A stretch of DNA of 32,372 nucleotides, from NCBI GenBank assembly GCA_017626095.1, contig JAGAJL010000043.1, positions 1 through 32,372 of the forward strand, read 5' to 3'. Below the pieces are notes generated by a model. The model was not told the origin of the DNA. It did no database searches and saw only the letters and a list, made by a program, of their open reading frames with translations. The translations under genes were made by a program, and so were the position numbers. Positions 15,602 to 24,781 of the stretch are shown piece by piece. Source of the DNA: Lachnospiraceae bacterium (GTDB lineage Bacteria; Bacillota; Clostridia; Lachnospirales; Lachnospiraceae). Positions within the stretch are counted from its first letter, which is position 1. Each line of letters begins with the position of its first letter.

Positions 15602-15630
15602 ATTTTACCCTCTTGCAGATTAATTTGCAA
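15602..15630 (-). promoter_or_regulatory. Probable promoter of holA
   Basis: On the minus strand TTGCAA (15630-15625), a 17-nt spacer and TAAAAT (15607-15602) lie 45 nt before the holA start codon. Confidence 0.6.
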
Positions 15631-15699
15631 TAATAGATAGAACTACGGATTCCCCTGTTTTGAAATTTCAAATTATGGATAATTGTCGATTTGACATGA

Positions 15700-16596
15700 T
15701 TAGTATCCCATCATCTCAAGCTCTTTTTCAAACATATCTAACGAATCTGCTTTTGCAGCTTTAATCGTTAATTGCATGACATCTTCAAGCTCATTTATTG
15801 ATGAGATTCTACCCTTTAGATTATCGGAAATAGGGGCAATTTCACATAGCAAATCCACAAGAACAGCTTTTACATTTACTAATAATTCTGCCTTTCCTTG
15901 TTCTAATCCTTCTGCCTTGCCGGCGTTATATTCTTCTTTCATTAATTCTTCAATTAACATATGACGCCTCCCCATTTCCCGATCAAACTTGATTTTTTCA
16001 ACAGATTTCTGCAAGCGCTTCACGAACTCATCGGAATAATCATTTTGACTTTCCTCAAGCTCTGCACCTACATATTTCAGAAAATTCACGAGATCTTTTG
16101 ATATCTCGTCTTCATTTGTTCCAACCGTACTTAAAAATATGGTATAGCTCCCATCATCATAATGATAATCTCTGTCTTCTTCAATCATCTGACATCTGGT
16201 ATACTTATACTTTCCCAGTCCGATTGGATCATAATCACATATGAATATAACATACGTTTCCGGCAATTGCTCATAATCAATTCCCGTACTCAATAACTCC
16301 ATATCTATCTGACTGTGATAGTATCTGGATCTTTTTAATATCTCTGTGTTTGCGACCTGCATCTCCACATTAAAATGCCGGTTTTTATCATCTTTTAAGT
16401 ATACATCCAGTCGTATTCCCCTATATTCCGGATTATAAACGATACTCTTTTCATATGATATCTCTACATGGTCTACCTGAATGTCGAGTGCTCTTTCAAT
16501 GACTCCTTTGGCGTTTTCTTCATCCAGCATAACCGCTGCAAACATAAAGTTATCTTTGAATGTCAATTCCTGTAATGTTTTTCTTCTTTTATTCAA
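15700..16596 (-). CDS. Rpn-family PD-(D/E)XK nuclease / putative transposase
   Basis: The protein has 298 residues. It begins with LTFKDNFMFAAVMLDEENAKGVIERAL, the typical Rpn/PDDEXK_2 opening. The nuclease core has Asp in RGIRLDVYLKD and Glu-Met-Gln in HFNVEMQVAN (about 63-80), then KRSRYYHSQIDMELLSTG and ETYVIFICDYDP. The C-terminus holds an AGKAEGLEQGKAEL coiled segment often seen in this family. Rpn proteins promote RecA-independent recombination and are spread widely as accessory genes. The start is TTG: AAGGAGG lies seven bases upstream and no ATG fits. It has its own near-perfect promoter at 16638-16667. Confidence 0.88.
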   Translation of the reverse strand: MNKRRKTLQELTFKDNFMFAAVMLDEENAKGVIERALDIQVDHVEISYEKSIVYNPEYRGIRLDVYLKDDKNRHFNVEMQVANTEILKRSRYYHSQIDMELLSTGIDYEQLPETYVIFICDYDPIGLGKYKYTRCQMIEEDRDYHYDDGSYTIFLSTVGTNEDEISKDLVNFLKYVGAELEESQNDYSDEFVKRLQKSVEKIKFDREMGRRHMLIEELMKEEYNAGKAEGLEQGKAELLVNVKAVLVDLLCEIAPISDNLKGRISSINELEDVMQLTIKAAKADSLDMFEKELEMMGY

Positions 16597-16637
16597 TAAA
16601 ATTCCTCCTTGTGAGCTACAGAGGAATCCGTAAATAT

Positions 16638-16667
16638 ATTATAGTTTATAGATTTTGGCAGTGTCAA
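16638..16667 (-). promoter_or_regulatory. Consensus promoter of the Rpn gene
   Basis: On the minus strand TTGACA (16667-16662), an 18-nt spacer and TATAAT (16643-16638) match both consensus hexamers exactly. It begins five bases after the DUF4261 stop codon. Confidence 0.85.
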
Positions 16668-16671
16668 CATC

Positions 16672-17568
16672 TCAGAATCTGTTTCCGGATGCATATTCTC
16701 CCATATTGATATCTATTACTTCTCTGACCGGTTGTATCAGTGCGTTTTCATACTGTACTGTCCATTGCACCTCCCGGCTCATTTTTCCATCTTTTATGCC
16801 ATCAATATGATCATGGGAATTAATCGGGTTATTCTCATTAAAAATATAGGTAAGTACATTATATGCATGATTCACAACAGCATTTGGGTCCATTCCATGA
16901 AAATGATATTGTAAATCCGGCAAAAACAGCGTGCTCATTCCCAATGTATCAACCATCATATCATCGCCACCCTGTATATTAAAAAACCTCACATTAACAG
17001 CATAATATATAAACCGATCTTCTTTCGGAGCAGTACAATTTAAGATAGCATCTCTAGTAAACATTTTTTTCGATGTCTCAAAAACAACCGCTTTACAGGA
17101 AGGATACATCTCCACCAGTGCCTCCGTATATTCCACCAGCATCCTGGCTCTGTCTTTGTAATCCAGTCCGGCCGCCATAACATCTGTTGCAATGACCTGA
17201 TAAGAACAATTATTTAGTATTTCATCTCCGTCTGGACAATCCCACAACTGACTTTCTGCAATCTCGTCCATAATAGGCTTTTTCGTTTGAATACAGTCCA
17301 TAATCATAAGTTGAGGTGGTATATCTTTATTTTCTTTTTCAAAATGCACGGTATAGTTTTTAGGTGCAAAACCTGCCACTTTCCCATCATAGCAAAAACA
17401 ATCCACATCGCCCATATGTTTCCTCATCACTTCATACATGAATTCTTTATCCGGCATCTCACACATTTCTTCCATCAGCAAATGGATTATAAAAACCATG
17501 CCCGGAGGTCCTTCCACTTTGTTTAAATCCTGCTGTAAAACTTTATCCTTCTTTTTAAATATACTCAT
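16672..17568 (-). CDS. DUF4261 domain-containing protein
   Basis: The protein has 298 residues, soluble, with no signal peptide. The C-terminal half carries LPDLQYHFHGMDPNAVVNHAYNVLTYIF, an INSHDHIDG segment, VQWTVQYE and LIQPVREVIDINMGEYASGNRF, the pattern of DUF4261. The N-terminal half has MVFIIHLLMEEMCEMP. The family's activity is unknown. ATG at 17568 has GGGAGA upstream; the earlier in-frame ATG at 17604 is close to the predicted transcription start and is rejected. A promoter at 17595-17623 lies just upstream. Confidence 0.8.
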   Translation of the reverse strand: MSIFKKKDKVLQQDLNKVEGPPGMVFIIHLLMEEMCEMPDKEFMYEVMRKHMGDVDCFCYDGKVAGFAPKNYTVHFEKENKDIPPQLMIMDCIQTKKPIMDEIAESQLWDCPDGDEILNNCSYQVIATDVMAAGLDYKDRARMLVEYTEALVEMYPSCKAVVFETSKKMFTRDAILNCTAPKEDRFIYYAVNVRFFNIQGGDDMMVDTLGMSTLFLPDLQYHFHGMDPNAVVNHAYNVLTYIFNENNPINSHDHIDGIKDGKMSREVQWTVQYENALIQPVREVIDINMGEYASGNRF

Positions 17569-17594
17569 TGTGTATCTCCCTTTTACATAGAATT

Positions 17595-17623
17595 GATATA
17601 TCAAACCCTATCTCAGTTGTCTA
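17595..17623 (-). promoter_or_regulatory. Probable promoter of the DUF4261 gene
   Basis: On the minus strand TAGACA (17623-17618), a 17-nt spacer and TATATC (17600-17595). The start would fall near 17588, 20 nt before the start codon. Confidence 0.5.
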
Positions 17624-17640
17624 AATTTTAGCAATCAAAA

Positions 17641-17692
17641 ATAGTTAAATCAAGAAAAATCAAATTTTTCTGATCTTTCTTGACTTAACTAT
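17641..17692 (-). terminator. 22-bp hairpin with T-run
   Basis: ATAGTTAAATCAAGAAAAATCA (17641-17662 on +) pairs with 17671-17692 at 20 of 22 positions plus wobbles, around an 8-nt loop, and is followed on the minus strand by TTTTTG. It begins eight bases after the stop of a possible gene remnant (17700) and lies upstream of the DUF4261 promoter, as expected for a terminator of a former gene. Confidence 0.6.
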
Positions 17693-17699
17693 CTTACAA

Positions 17700-18077
17700 C
17701 TAATTATACTTATTCCTCTGACCTATGTTGAGAGCAAAGAAATCTAAAATCAATCGGTTGAGCATACTCCGGTAACTCTTTTTACATAATTCATGCGGAA
17801 TAAGTCCAATTAAAAATTTAACCCTTCAATCATTTCTTGTTGTTTTTTCATATATGTCCATCATAAAATAGGCATTTTCCGATTAGTCATAATGACACCA
17901 TTGCCCCATAGGCCATGCCATCAAATGTATTATAAAAATGTGGCATACTCCCAAAAGAATATATGTATGACGCTTTACAACTAAAATGGTAGCAAGCGTA
18001 TCATTTTTATACGCATGATTGCTTTTCATAATGACCGGCTCAAAGGCAAAATAGTTTCTTTGTCTCTTGCTCCATTC
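17700..18077 (-). pseudogene. Possible decayed coding remnant
   Basis: In one minus-strand frame two open stretches lie in line: about 64 codons (18077-17887) including RHTYILLGVCHIFIIHLMAW, and about 38 codons (17816-17703) ending TAG at 17702-17700. The intervening segment has two stops in that frame (TAA at 17885-17883, TGA near 17829). No ribosome site or start is evident and I recognise no family. The terminator hairpin just after the last stop is the main support. The rest of the gap (17605-18447) is AT-rich without other genes. Confidence 0.25.
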
Positions 18078-18350
18078 TCACTTTGTCATTTAGTAAAAAT
18101 TTATATTTTCAAAATCTTGCCAATTTGATATATAGATAATCATCTTTGTTTCTTCCTATTGTTATACTTAACCTATTTTTTTATATAATGTTTTCATCTT
18201 CGCATCAACACAGTTTGCATTTCTGGTATCTTTTGTTGCAAAAATAACATACAAACTACGAAACAATCCGTAAGATCATGTGGTCAAAATACCTTTTGAA
18301 CAAAACATCATCATATACTATTTTATTCATGCAATTATATACATACTTTA

Positions 18351-18380
18351 ACTATATAGGCATATAATAGCCTATATAGT
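18351..18380 (+). promoter_or_regulatory. Palindromic operator over the -10 box of the XRE gene
   Basis: ACTATATAGGC (18351-18361) and GCCTATATAGT (18370-18380) are perfect inverted repeats with an 8-nt spacer that contains TATAAT (18363-18368). A protein bound here would block RNA polymerase. The palindrome lies 67 nt before the XRE start, consistent with autoregulation. No good -35 was found. Confidence 0.6.
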
Positions 18381-18447
18381 TTATTTAATATTACCATTAT
18401 TGCTTATACAATTCAAGTAAAGTTATATTCTATAGGCAGGTGAAAAT

Positions 18448-18777
18448 ATGGATTATTATAAGATAGGACAAAGAATTCGCAAATATAGAAAAGCTTGTAA
18501 TTTATCTCAGGAACAATTAGCAGAAAAAGTCGGAATATCTACCACACATCTAAGTCATATAGAAACCGGAAATACCAAACTTAGTCTTCCTGTATTTGTG
18601 AACATTGCCGAAGCATTATCCGTTCAGACAGATGAACTGCTGTATGAAACATTAAACAACAAAGCCGCCGTAAAACAGGAAATATTAGAATGCTTTGATT
18701 CTTGTTCGGCTCAGGAAATGTATATTTTGAATGATATTATCAAAGCAACTAAGACCTCTTTAGATAAGTATATTTAA
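18448..18777 (+). CDS. Small XRE-family transcriptional regulator
   Basis: The protein has 109 residues. The HTH domain (6-62) reads IGQRIRKYRKACNLSQEQLAEKVGISTTHLSHIETGNTKLSLPVFVNIAEALSV in XRE/Cro style, with ISTTHLSHIETG as the recognition helix region. A C-terminal acidic helical tail (CFDSCSAQEMYILNDIIKATKTSL) could dimerise. AGGTG lies five bases before the ATG. It is a lone plus-strand gene between minus-strand neighbours; the palindrome at 18351-18380 is a likely self-operator. Other targets are unknown. Confidence 0.88.
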   Translation: MDYYKIGQRIRKYRKACNLSQEQLAEKVGISTTHLSHIETGNTKLSLPVFVNIAEALSVQTDELLYETLNNKAAVKQEILECFDSCSAQEMYILNDIIKATKTSLDKYI

Positions 18778-18854
18778 TTACTCCACTCTATTTTCTTTTC
18801 AGCCGCTTTCTTTCAGCTATTCTCATCTTTTATTTCGAATATATATAAAACATC

Positions 18855-18889
18855 AAAAAAACGCCCCGAAGAGAAATCTCTTCGGGGCG
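18855..18889 (-). terminator. Strong terminator of pckA
   Basis: A perfect 12-bp GC-rich stem, CGCCCCGAAGAG with CTCTTCGGGGCG (18889-18878 and 18873-18862 on the minus strand), has a 4-nt loop and a 7-T run at 18861-18855. It lies 36 nt after the pckA stop and may also serve the convergent XRE gene. Confidence 0.93.
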
Positions 18890-18925
18890 AAAATTACTTT
18901 TTATTTATTGTGACAAAATCACAAA

Positions 18926-20536
18926 TTATAACTGAGGACCAGCTGCAACTAATGCTTTACCAGCTTCGTTAGTTGTATATTTAACGAAGTTCTTCTGGAA
19001 TCTTTCAGCAAGATCTTTTGCTTTTGTTTCCCATTCAGAAGGATCAGCGTATGTGTCACGAGGATCTAAGATTGCAGGATCAACACCGGGAAGTTCTGTA
19101 GGAACTTCGAAGTTGAACATCGGGATAGTCTTTGTAGGAGCTGTCTTGATGTCACCGTTTAAGATAGCATCGATGATACCACGTGTATCTTTGATTGTGA
19201 TACGTTTGCCTGTACCATTCCATCCTGTATTTACAAGGTATGCTTTTGCTCCGTTAGCATTCATTTTCTTAACAAGTTCTTCACCGTATTTTGTAGGATG
19301 TAACTCTAAGAATGCCTGTCCGAAACATGCTGAGAATGTAGGTGTAGGCTCTGTAATACCACGTTCTGTACCAGCTAATTTAGCTGTGAAACCTGATAAG
19401 AAGTAGTACTGTGTCTGTTCAGGAGTTAAGATTGATACAGGAGGTAATACACCAAATGCATCTGCTGATAAGAAGATTACGTTATCAGCTGCAGGACCTG
19501 CAGATACTCCGTTTACGGTTGAAGCGATTTTTTCAATGTGGCTGATCGGATAAGAAACACGTGTGTTTTCTGTAACGCTCTTATCATCGAAGTCGATTTT
19601 GCCATCAGCTGCAACAGTAACGTTTTCTAATAAAGCATTTCTCTTGATAGCGTTGTAGATATCGGGTTCTGATTCTTTATCAAGACCGATAACTTTTGCG
19701 TAGCAACCACCTTCGAAGTTGAATACACCGTTGTCATCCCAACCGTGCTCATCATCACCGATTAATAATCTCTTAGGATCTGTAGATAAGGTTGTCTTAC
19801 CTGTTCCTGAAAGACCAAAGAAGATTGCTGTATGTTTACCTTCCATATCGCAGTTAGCTGAGCAGTGCATAGAAGCGATACCTTTTAAAGGTAAGTAGTA
19901 GTTCATCATAGAGAACATACCTTTTTTCATTTCTCCGCCGTACCATGTGTTGATGATAACCTGCTCACGGCTTGAAATATTGAATGCTACACAAGTTTCT
20001 GAGTTAAGACCTAATTCTTTGTAATTTTCAACTTTTGCTTTAGAAGCATTGTAAACTACGAAGTCAGGTTCGAATGTCTTTAATTCTTCTTCTGTAGGAA
20101 CAATGAACATGTTCTTTACGAAGTGAGCCTGCCAAGCAACCTCAACGATGAAACGAACTGCCATTCTTGTATCAGCGTTAGCACCGCAGAATGCATCAAC
20201 AACAAATAATCTCTTGTTGGAAAGTTCTTTTTTAGCTAAATCTTTAACTGTTGCCCATGTTTCTTCTGACATAGGATGGTTATCGTTCTTGTACTCATCA
20301 GATGTCCACCATACAGTGTCTTTTGAGTTTTCATCCATAACGATATATTTATCTTTAGGTGAACGTCCTGTGAACACACCGGTCATAACATTAACGGTGT
20401 CAAGTTCTGTGTTCTGACCAACTTCATAACCTTCAAGGCCTTCTTTGGTCTCTTCTTCGAATAATACTTCGTAAGAAGGGTTGTAAACAACTTCTGTTGT
20501 TCCGGTGATGCCATACTTTGTTAAATCGATTGCCAT
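18926..20536 (-). CDS. pckA: Phosphoenolpyruvate carboxykinase (ATP)
   Basis: At 536 residues it has the normal length for the ATP-dependent enzyme, which interconverts oxaloacetate and phosphoenolpyruvate; in gut anaerobes it can run toward CO2 fixation. Motifs include [12 protein letters not shown] (substrate binding), [18 protein letters not shown], the P-loop [11 protein letters not shown], the metal site [23 protein letters not shown], and [20 protein letters not shown] lies 11 nt before the ATG at 20536. An in-frame ATG at 20608 is upstream of the predicted transcription start and is rejected. Its coding sequence is rich in GCT, GTT and TCT-type codons unlike some neighbours, as expected for a highly expressed gene. 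Confidence 0.97.
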   Translation of the reverse strand: MAIDLTKYGITGTTEVVYNPSYEVLFEEETKEGLEGYEVGQNTELDTVNVMTGVFTGRSPKDKYIVMDENSKDTVWWTSDEYKNDNHPMSEETWATVKDLAKKELSNKRLFVVDAFCGANADTRMAVRFIVEVAWQAHFVKNMFIVPTEEELKTFEPDFVVYNASKAKVENYKELGLNSETCVAFNISSREQVIINTWYGGEMKKGMFSMMNYYLPLKGIASMHCSANCDMEGKHTAIFFGLSGTGKTTLSTDPKRLLIGDDEHGWDDNGVFNFEGGCYAKVIGLDKESEPDIYNAIKRNALLENVTVAADGKIDFDDKSVTENTRVSYPISHIEKIASTVNGVSAGPAADNVIFLSADAFGVLPPVSILTPEQTQYYFLSGFTAKLAGTERGITEPTPTFSACFGQAFLELHPTKYGEELVKKMNANGAKAYLVNTGWNGTGKRITIKDTRGIIDAILNGDIKTAPTKTIPMFNFEVPTELPGVDPAILDPRDTYADPSEWETKAKDLAERFQKNFVKYTTNEAGKALVAAGPQL

Positions 20537-20609
20537 CTTTCTTTTTACCTCATTTCTTTCATATTTATTGCCTTTCGGCATATATCTGGTTTTATTTTTC
20601 CTATTCAAT

Positions 20610-20639
20610 ATTATACTAACAGGCTTACAAAATCAACAA
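20610..20639 (-). promoter_or_regulatory. Promoter of pckA
   Basis: On the minus strand a perfect TATAAT (20615-20610) lies 18 nt after TTGTTG (20639-20634). The leader, about 65 nt, contains a tiny GCC-GAAA-GGC hairpin. Confidence 0.65.
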
Positions 20640-20707
20640 AAATCTGCTACTTTTCAGAAAGTTTTCATAAAAATTACATTTTCGAAAAATGCTCAAATTT
20701 ACATAAT

Positions 20708-22078
20708 TTAATCCATTTTTGGAAGTGAATCAAAACCGGGCTTTAAATCCTCATCTGTCGGGATGTAATCGGACATGGTACCGTTATGGAAATTTTCATA
20801 CGCATACATATCAAAATAGCCGGTTCCGGTAAGTCCGAACAGAATGGTTTTTTCCTCGCCGGTCTCTTTGCACTTCAATGCTTCATCAATCGCAACTTTG
20901 ATGGCATGACTGCTTTCCGGTGCAGGAAGGATTCCTTCCACTCTTGCAAACTGCTCGGCAGCGGCAAATACAGCGGTCTGCCCTACAGAACGCGCCTCCA
21001 TATATCCGTCATCATACAACTGCGAAAGCACGGAGCTCATACCATGGTAACGAAGACCGCCCGCATGATTTGCAGAAGGAATGAAACCACTTCCGAGTGT
21101 ATACATTTTTGCCAGAGGACACACTTTTCCGGTATCGCAGAAATCATATGCATATTTTCCTCTGGTAAGACTCGGGCAGGATGCCGGTTCAACTGCAATA
21201 ATCTGATAATCATTTTCTCCCCGGAGTTTTTCACCTACAAACGGTGAAATCAAGCCACCGAGATTGGAACCGCCGCCGGCACATCCGATGATAATATCCG
21301 GCTTAATGTCATATTTATCCATTGCGATCTTAGTCTCTAAACCGATGACTGTCTGATGTAAGAGTACCTGTGACAGTACGCTTCCCAATACATAACGATA
21401 TCCTTCTGTCGTAGTTGCTGCTTCCACCGCTTCGGAGATGGCGCATCCAAGACTACCTGTTGTACCGGGATGCTCTAAAAGAATCTTCTTGCCGACTTCC
21501 GTTTCCATGGAAGGCGAAGGCGTAACACTGGCACCGTATGTACGCATAACTTCACGACGGAATGGTTTCTGTTCATAAGAACATTTTACCATATACACCT
21601 TACAATCCAGGTCAAAATAAGAACATGCCATGGAAAGTGCTGTTCCCCACTGACCGGCTCCGGTCTCTGTTGTGACACCTTTTAAGCCCTGTTTTTTTGC
21701 ATAATAAGCCTGAGCAATAGCAGAATTCAATTTGTGACTTCCGCTGGTATTGTTTCCTTCAAATTTATAATAAATTTTGGCGGGAGTTCCCAGTTTTTTC
21801 TCCAGACAGTAAGCTCTGACTAACGGAGAAGGGCGATACATTTTGTAAAAATTCAGAATTTCTTCCGGAATATCGATATAAGGTGTCGTATCATCCAGCT
21901 CTTGTTTCGCTAATTCGGTACAAAAAACATGTTCCAGTTCTTCTAATGTCATCGGCTGTTTTGTGCCCGGATTTAAAAGCGGAGCCGGTTTGTTTTTCAT
22001 GTCAGCCCGCACATTGTACCATTGTTTAGGCATCTCATGCTCTTCTAAATAGATTTTGTAAGGTATTTCTTTGCTCAT
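20708..22078 (-). CDS. TrpB2-type tryptophan synthase beta-like PLP enzyme
   Basis: The protein has 456 residues, the length of the TrpB2 group rather than of TrpB1 (about 400). The PLP lysine is in NNTSGSHKLNSAIAQAYY; phosphate-binding glycines are in GCAGGGSNLGG; other family blocks are TETGAGQWGTALSMA, CSYEQKPFRREVMRTYGA and EGILPAPESSHA. It would join indole and serine to form tryptophan, or salvage indole, since no trpA is near. AAGGAGG lies six bases before the ATG at 22078; the longer frame to 22180 overlaps the end of the kinase pseudogene and is rejected. No dedicated leader is visible in the 98-nt gap upstream. Confidence 0.92.
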   Translation of the reverse strand: MSKEIPYKIYLEEHEMPKQWYNVRADMKNKPAPLLNPGTKQPMTLEELEHVFCTELAKQELDDTTPYIDIPEEILNFYKMYRPSPLVRAYCLEKKLGTPAKIYYKFEGNNTSGSHKLNSAIAQAYYAKKQGLKGVTTETGAGQWGTALSMACSYFDLDCKVYMVKCSYEQKPFRREVMRTYGASVTPSPSMETEVGKKILLEHPGTTGSLGCAISEAVEAATTTEGYRYVLGSVLSQVLLHQTVIGLETKIAMDKYDIKPDIIIGCAGGGSNLGGLISPFVGEKLRGENDYQIIAVEPASCPSLTRGKYAYDFCDTGKVCPLAKMYTLGSGFIPSANHAGGLRYHGMSSVLSQLYDDGYMEARSVGQTAVFAAAEQFARVEGILPAPESSHAIKVAIDEALKCKETGEEKTILFGLTGTGYFDMYAYENFHNGTMSDYIPTDEDLKPGFDSLPKMD

Positions 22079-22176
22079 GTTCATCCTCCTTAAATTACCT
22101 TTTTTATTTTTTATATGGTGCAAATAATTCTTATTAACACCCCGAATACAGCTGCGAGTGCCAATATAAAAATCAA

Positions 22177-24476
22177 TCATTTCAATATTTTTGCCAAAGT
22201 ACGCAACAGTTCCTGAATATTAATCGGTTTTGAAATGAAACCGTTCATACCGCTCTCATATGCGCTCTTTTTATCTTCTTCAAATGCATTTGCCGTCATC
22301 GCAATAATCGGAATATTTGCTTTTCGATTGTCACTAAGCGTCCGAATTTCCCTTGTAGCCATAAACCCGTTCATCTTTGGCATCTGAATATCCATCAAAA
22401 TAAGATCGTAGAAATCCGAAGCTGCTTCAGCCATCTTATCAACTGCAACAATTCCATCTTCCGCAACGTCAACAATAAATCCTGCTGCCTTTAGGATTTC
22501 TGCCGCAATCTCCTGATTGAGTTCATTATCTTCTACAAGAAGAATTCTCTTTCCTGTAAAATCCATATTCTCTTCTAACCGGTTTCCCGAAACCACAGTA
22601 CGCACAGGTCTTGTAAGAACTTCCCGTAATTCTGACATAAACAGTGGTTTAGCTACGAATGCCGTCACACCGGCTTCTCTTGCTTCAACTTCTATATCTG
22701 ACCAGTCATATGCAGTCAGAATAATGATTGGGGTGCTATCCCCGATTACCTTGCGGATTCGGCGAACCGTCTCAATACCATTCATATCCGACATGAGCCA
22801 GTCGATGATATATGCCTTAAAATCATCCCCTTCGTCATAAGCCTCTTTTGCTCTGACAATGGCTTCTTTTCTGGAAACCGTCCAGTCTGCTCTTATTCCG
22901 ATTTGCTTTAACATCTTGCTCACGCTCATACAGGTATTGGTATCGTCATCGGCAACCAGAGCACGGGCTCCCTGCAATTCCGGAATCGGTTCATATTTGA
23001 CAACGTGATCCGATAATTTGCAGTCAAATACAATGGTAAACTCGGTTCCTTTTCCTTCTTCACTCTTTACGGTAATCGTACCACCCATCATATCAACAAT
23101 GTTTTTTGTAATCGCCATACCAAGTCCGGTTCCCTGAATACCGCTTACCGTAGTAGACCGTTCTCTTGAAAAAGATTCAAAAATATGTTTCTGAAAATCT
23201 TCAGACATTCAAATTCCGTTATCTTTAATCCGAAATTCAAATGTAGTATATCCACTAAGCGCACAGGGCTTTTCGGAAATTCTGACGCTGATAATGCCGC
23301 CGACCGGTGTAAACTTAATGGCATTGCTGACAATATTTAAAAGGACCTGATTCAGCCGGAGTTTATCAGTAACGATATCTTCATGAACAATATCCTGGGT
23401 ATCAATAAACAAATCCTGTTGCTTGGAAGCAATATTGGACTGAATGATGGTTCGCAGATCATGAAGGACATCCGGCAGATGCACCTCTTTTTCTTCGATT
23501 TTTACCCTTCCGCTCTCGATACGGCTCATATCCAGAACGTCATTAATCAGGCTTAAAAGATGACTGCTTGAGACAGAAATCTTACTGAGGTAGTCTCTTA
23601 TCAAATCCACATCATCAAGATGAGAAGCTGCAAGAGCGGTATAACCGATGATAGCGTTCATCGGCGTACGGATGTCATGAGACATGTTGTTTAAAAATGT
23701 AGTCTTGGCTTTATTGGCATGCTCTGCTGCCGCAAGAGCATCCACCAGCATTTTTCTTTGATTTTCTTTTTCACGCTCTTCCTCGTCCACATTTAAAAAA
23801 GCAAAGGCAATATACGATGCTTCTTCCTCCACCTTAGTAAACTTAATCAGGGTAAGCTCCAGCCACAGATACTCCCCATTTTTTCCCATATGCAGAAAAC
23901 GGCAGGCATGTCTTTCTTATTACGAAGCACCTCTTTTATATAATCTTCATCAGCAAATTTAGCTAATTCATCCCGATAATCCGGATGTGTATATGTCAGT
24001 ATCAAATCTTTATACATGTTAAGATAACTATTCAAATCATGCACATCCATATTTCTATTTGAAAGTTCTTTACTAAGACTGTATTTTGTGCACTCATTTG
24101 TATCAAAATTAATGAGATACAGAGCTGAATACTGCCCGGCCAGACCCTCGATTTACTTGATATCATCTTCCAGAATTTTCCGATGTTCCATTTCCTTTAT
24201 ATGGAGTTCTTCTATTTTGGTCAGATCAAGCACATAAGTAATTGCCAGAAGATCACCATTTACCATGTCGGAATACATGACCACATGTTGTTCAGCTACC
24301 ATTGGTTTTCCCAAATATTCCACTTCGTCAATTACCTGATACATCGTTCCGGGAACAATATTCTTCGTGATATTGATATTGTAATATGCGCCTGCGCTCG
24401 CAGAAAGCGCATGCTCCATAATTTGAATCTTGTTCTTATATGTTTCGATTTGTTTTTCGAGTAATGTGTTCCCCAC
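22177..24476 (-). pseudogene. Broken hybrid sensor histidine kinase (PAS-HisKA-HATPase-REC-REC)
   Basis: Together the pieces encode an N-terminal PAS-like region, HisKA (FLNNMSHDIRTPMNAIIGYT), HATPase (NQVLLNIVSNAIKFTP; DNGI; GTGLGMAITKNIVDMMGG) and two receiver domains with acceptor Asp in YIIDWLMSDMNG and LILMDIQMPKMNG. Lesions on the minus strand are: in-frame TAA at 24155-24153; a one-base loss near 23903-23907, where DMPCRFLHMGKNGEY would be expected; and TGA at 23211-23209 replacing the second Gly codon of DNGIG. The PAS region also joins EVEY directly to LGKPMVAEQHVV, shorter than relatives I recall. Receivers alone could be translated from ATG at 23208, but the kinase cannot be made. 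Confidence 0.88.
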
Positions 24477-24614
24477 TAAAATACCTCCGAACTGCCACTT
24501 CCGGATATGTCATCCGTTGCATATTCCATTGCATGCAACTTTATTATTTTAACATGTATTACTGAGAAAACACAAGAGTAGCGGAGACAGTTCGGGGTAT
24601 GCATGTGGAAGAAA

Positions 24615-24745
24615 ATAACGTAAAAAAGACAGTGTGATAAAGAACGGTGTGGAAATGGATAGTGTGAAAACAGTCCATGTCAAAAAAAAAGTGTGAAAAT
24701 TAGTGCGAATAAAAGTGGTGGAAAAATGTGAACAAAAGTGCAAAG
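24615..24745 (+). repeat. Purine-rich stretch with AGTGTGAAAA-like units
   Basis: The plus strand is nearly free of C and has about seven or eight imperfect copies of AGTGTGAAAA at irregular spacing (for example AGTGTGATAA, GGTGTGGAAA, AGTGTGAAAA twice, AGTGCGAATA, AGTGGTGGAA). It lies between the kinase pseudogene and the MDR dehydrogenase. A 64-codon minus frame across it looks like an artefact of composition. Confidence 0.4.
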
Positions 24746-24775
24746 GGATAGCGAGAACTTTGTCCTCCTATCCCT
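24744..24775 (-). terminator. Hairpin after the MDR dehydrogenase gene
   Basis: On the minus strand AGGGATAG (24775-24768) pairs with CTATCCCT (24751-24744) and an inner GAG/CTC, seven bases after the dehydrogenase stop. The tail TTGCACTTTTG is a weak T-run. Confidence 0.5.
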
Positions 24776-24781
24776 CTGTAG

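Noticed and set aside
24549-24743. 64-residue minus-strand frame rich in Phe, Leu, Thr and Ser
   Set aside because: It overlaps the purine-rich repeat tract, has no ribosome site or family likeness, and its composition is what translation of the C-free strand's complement would give.
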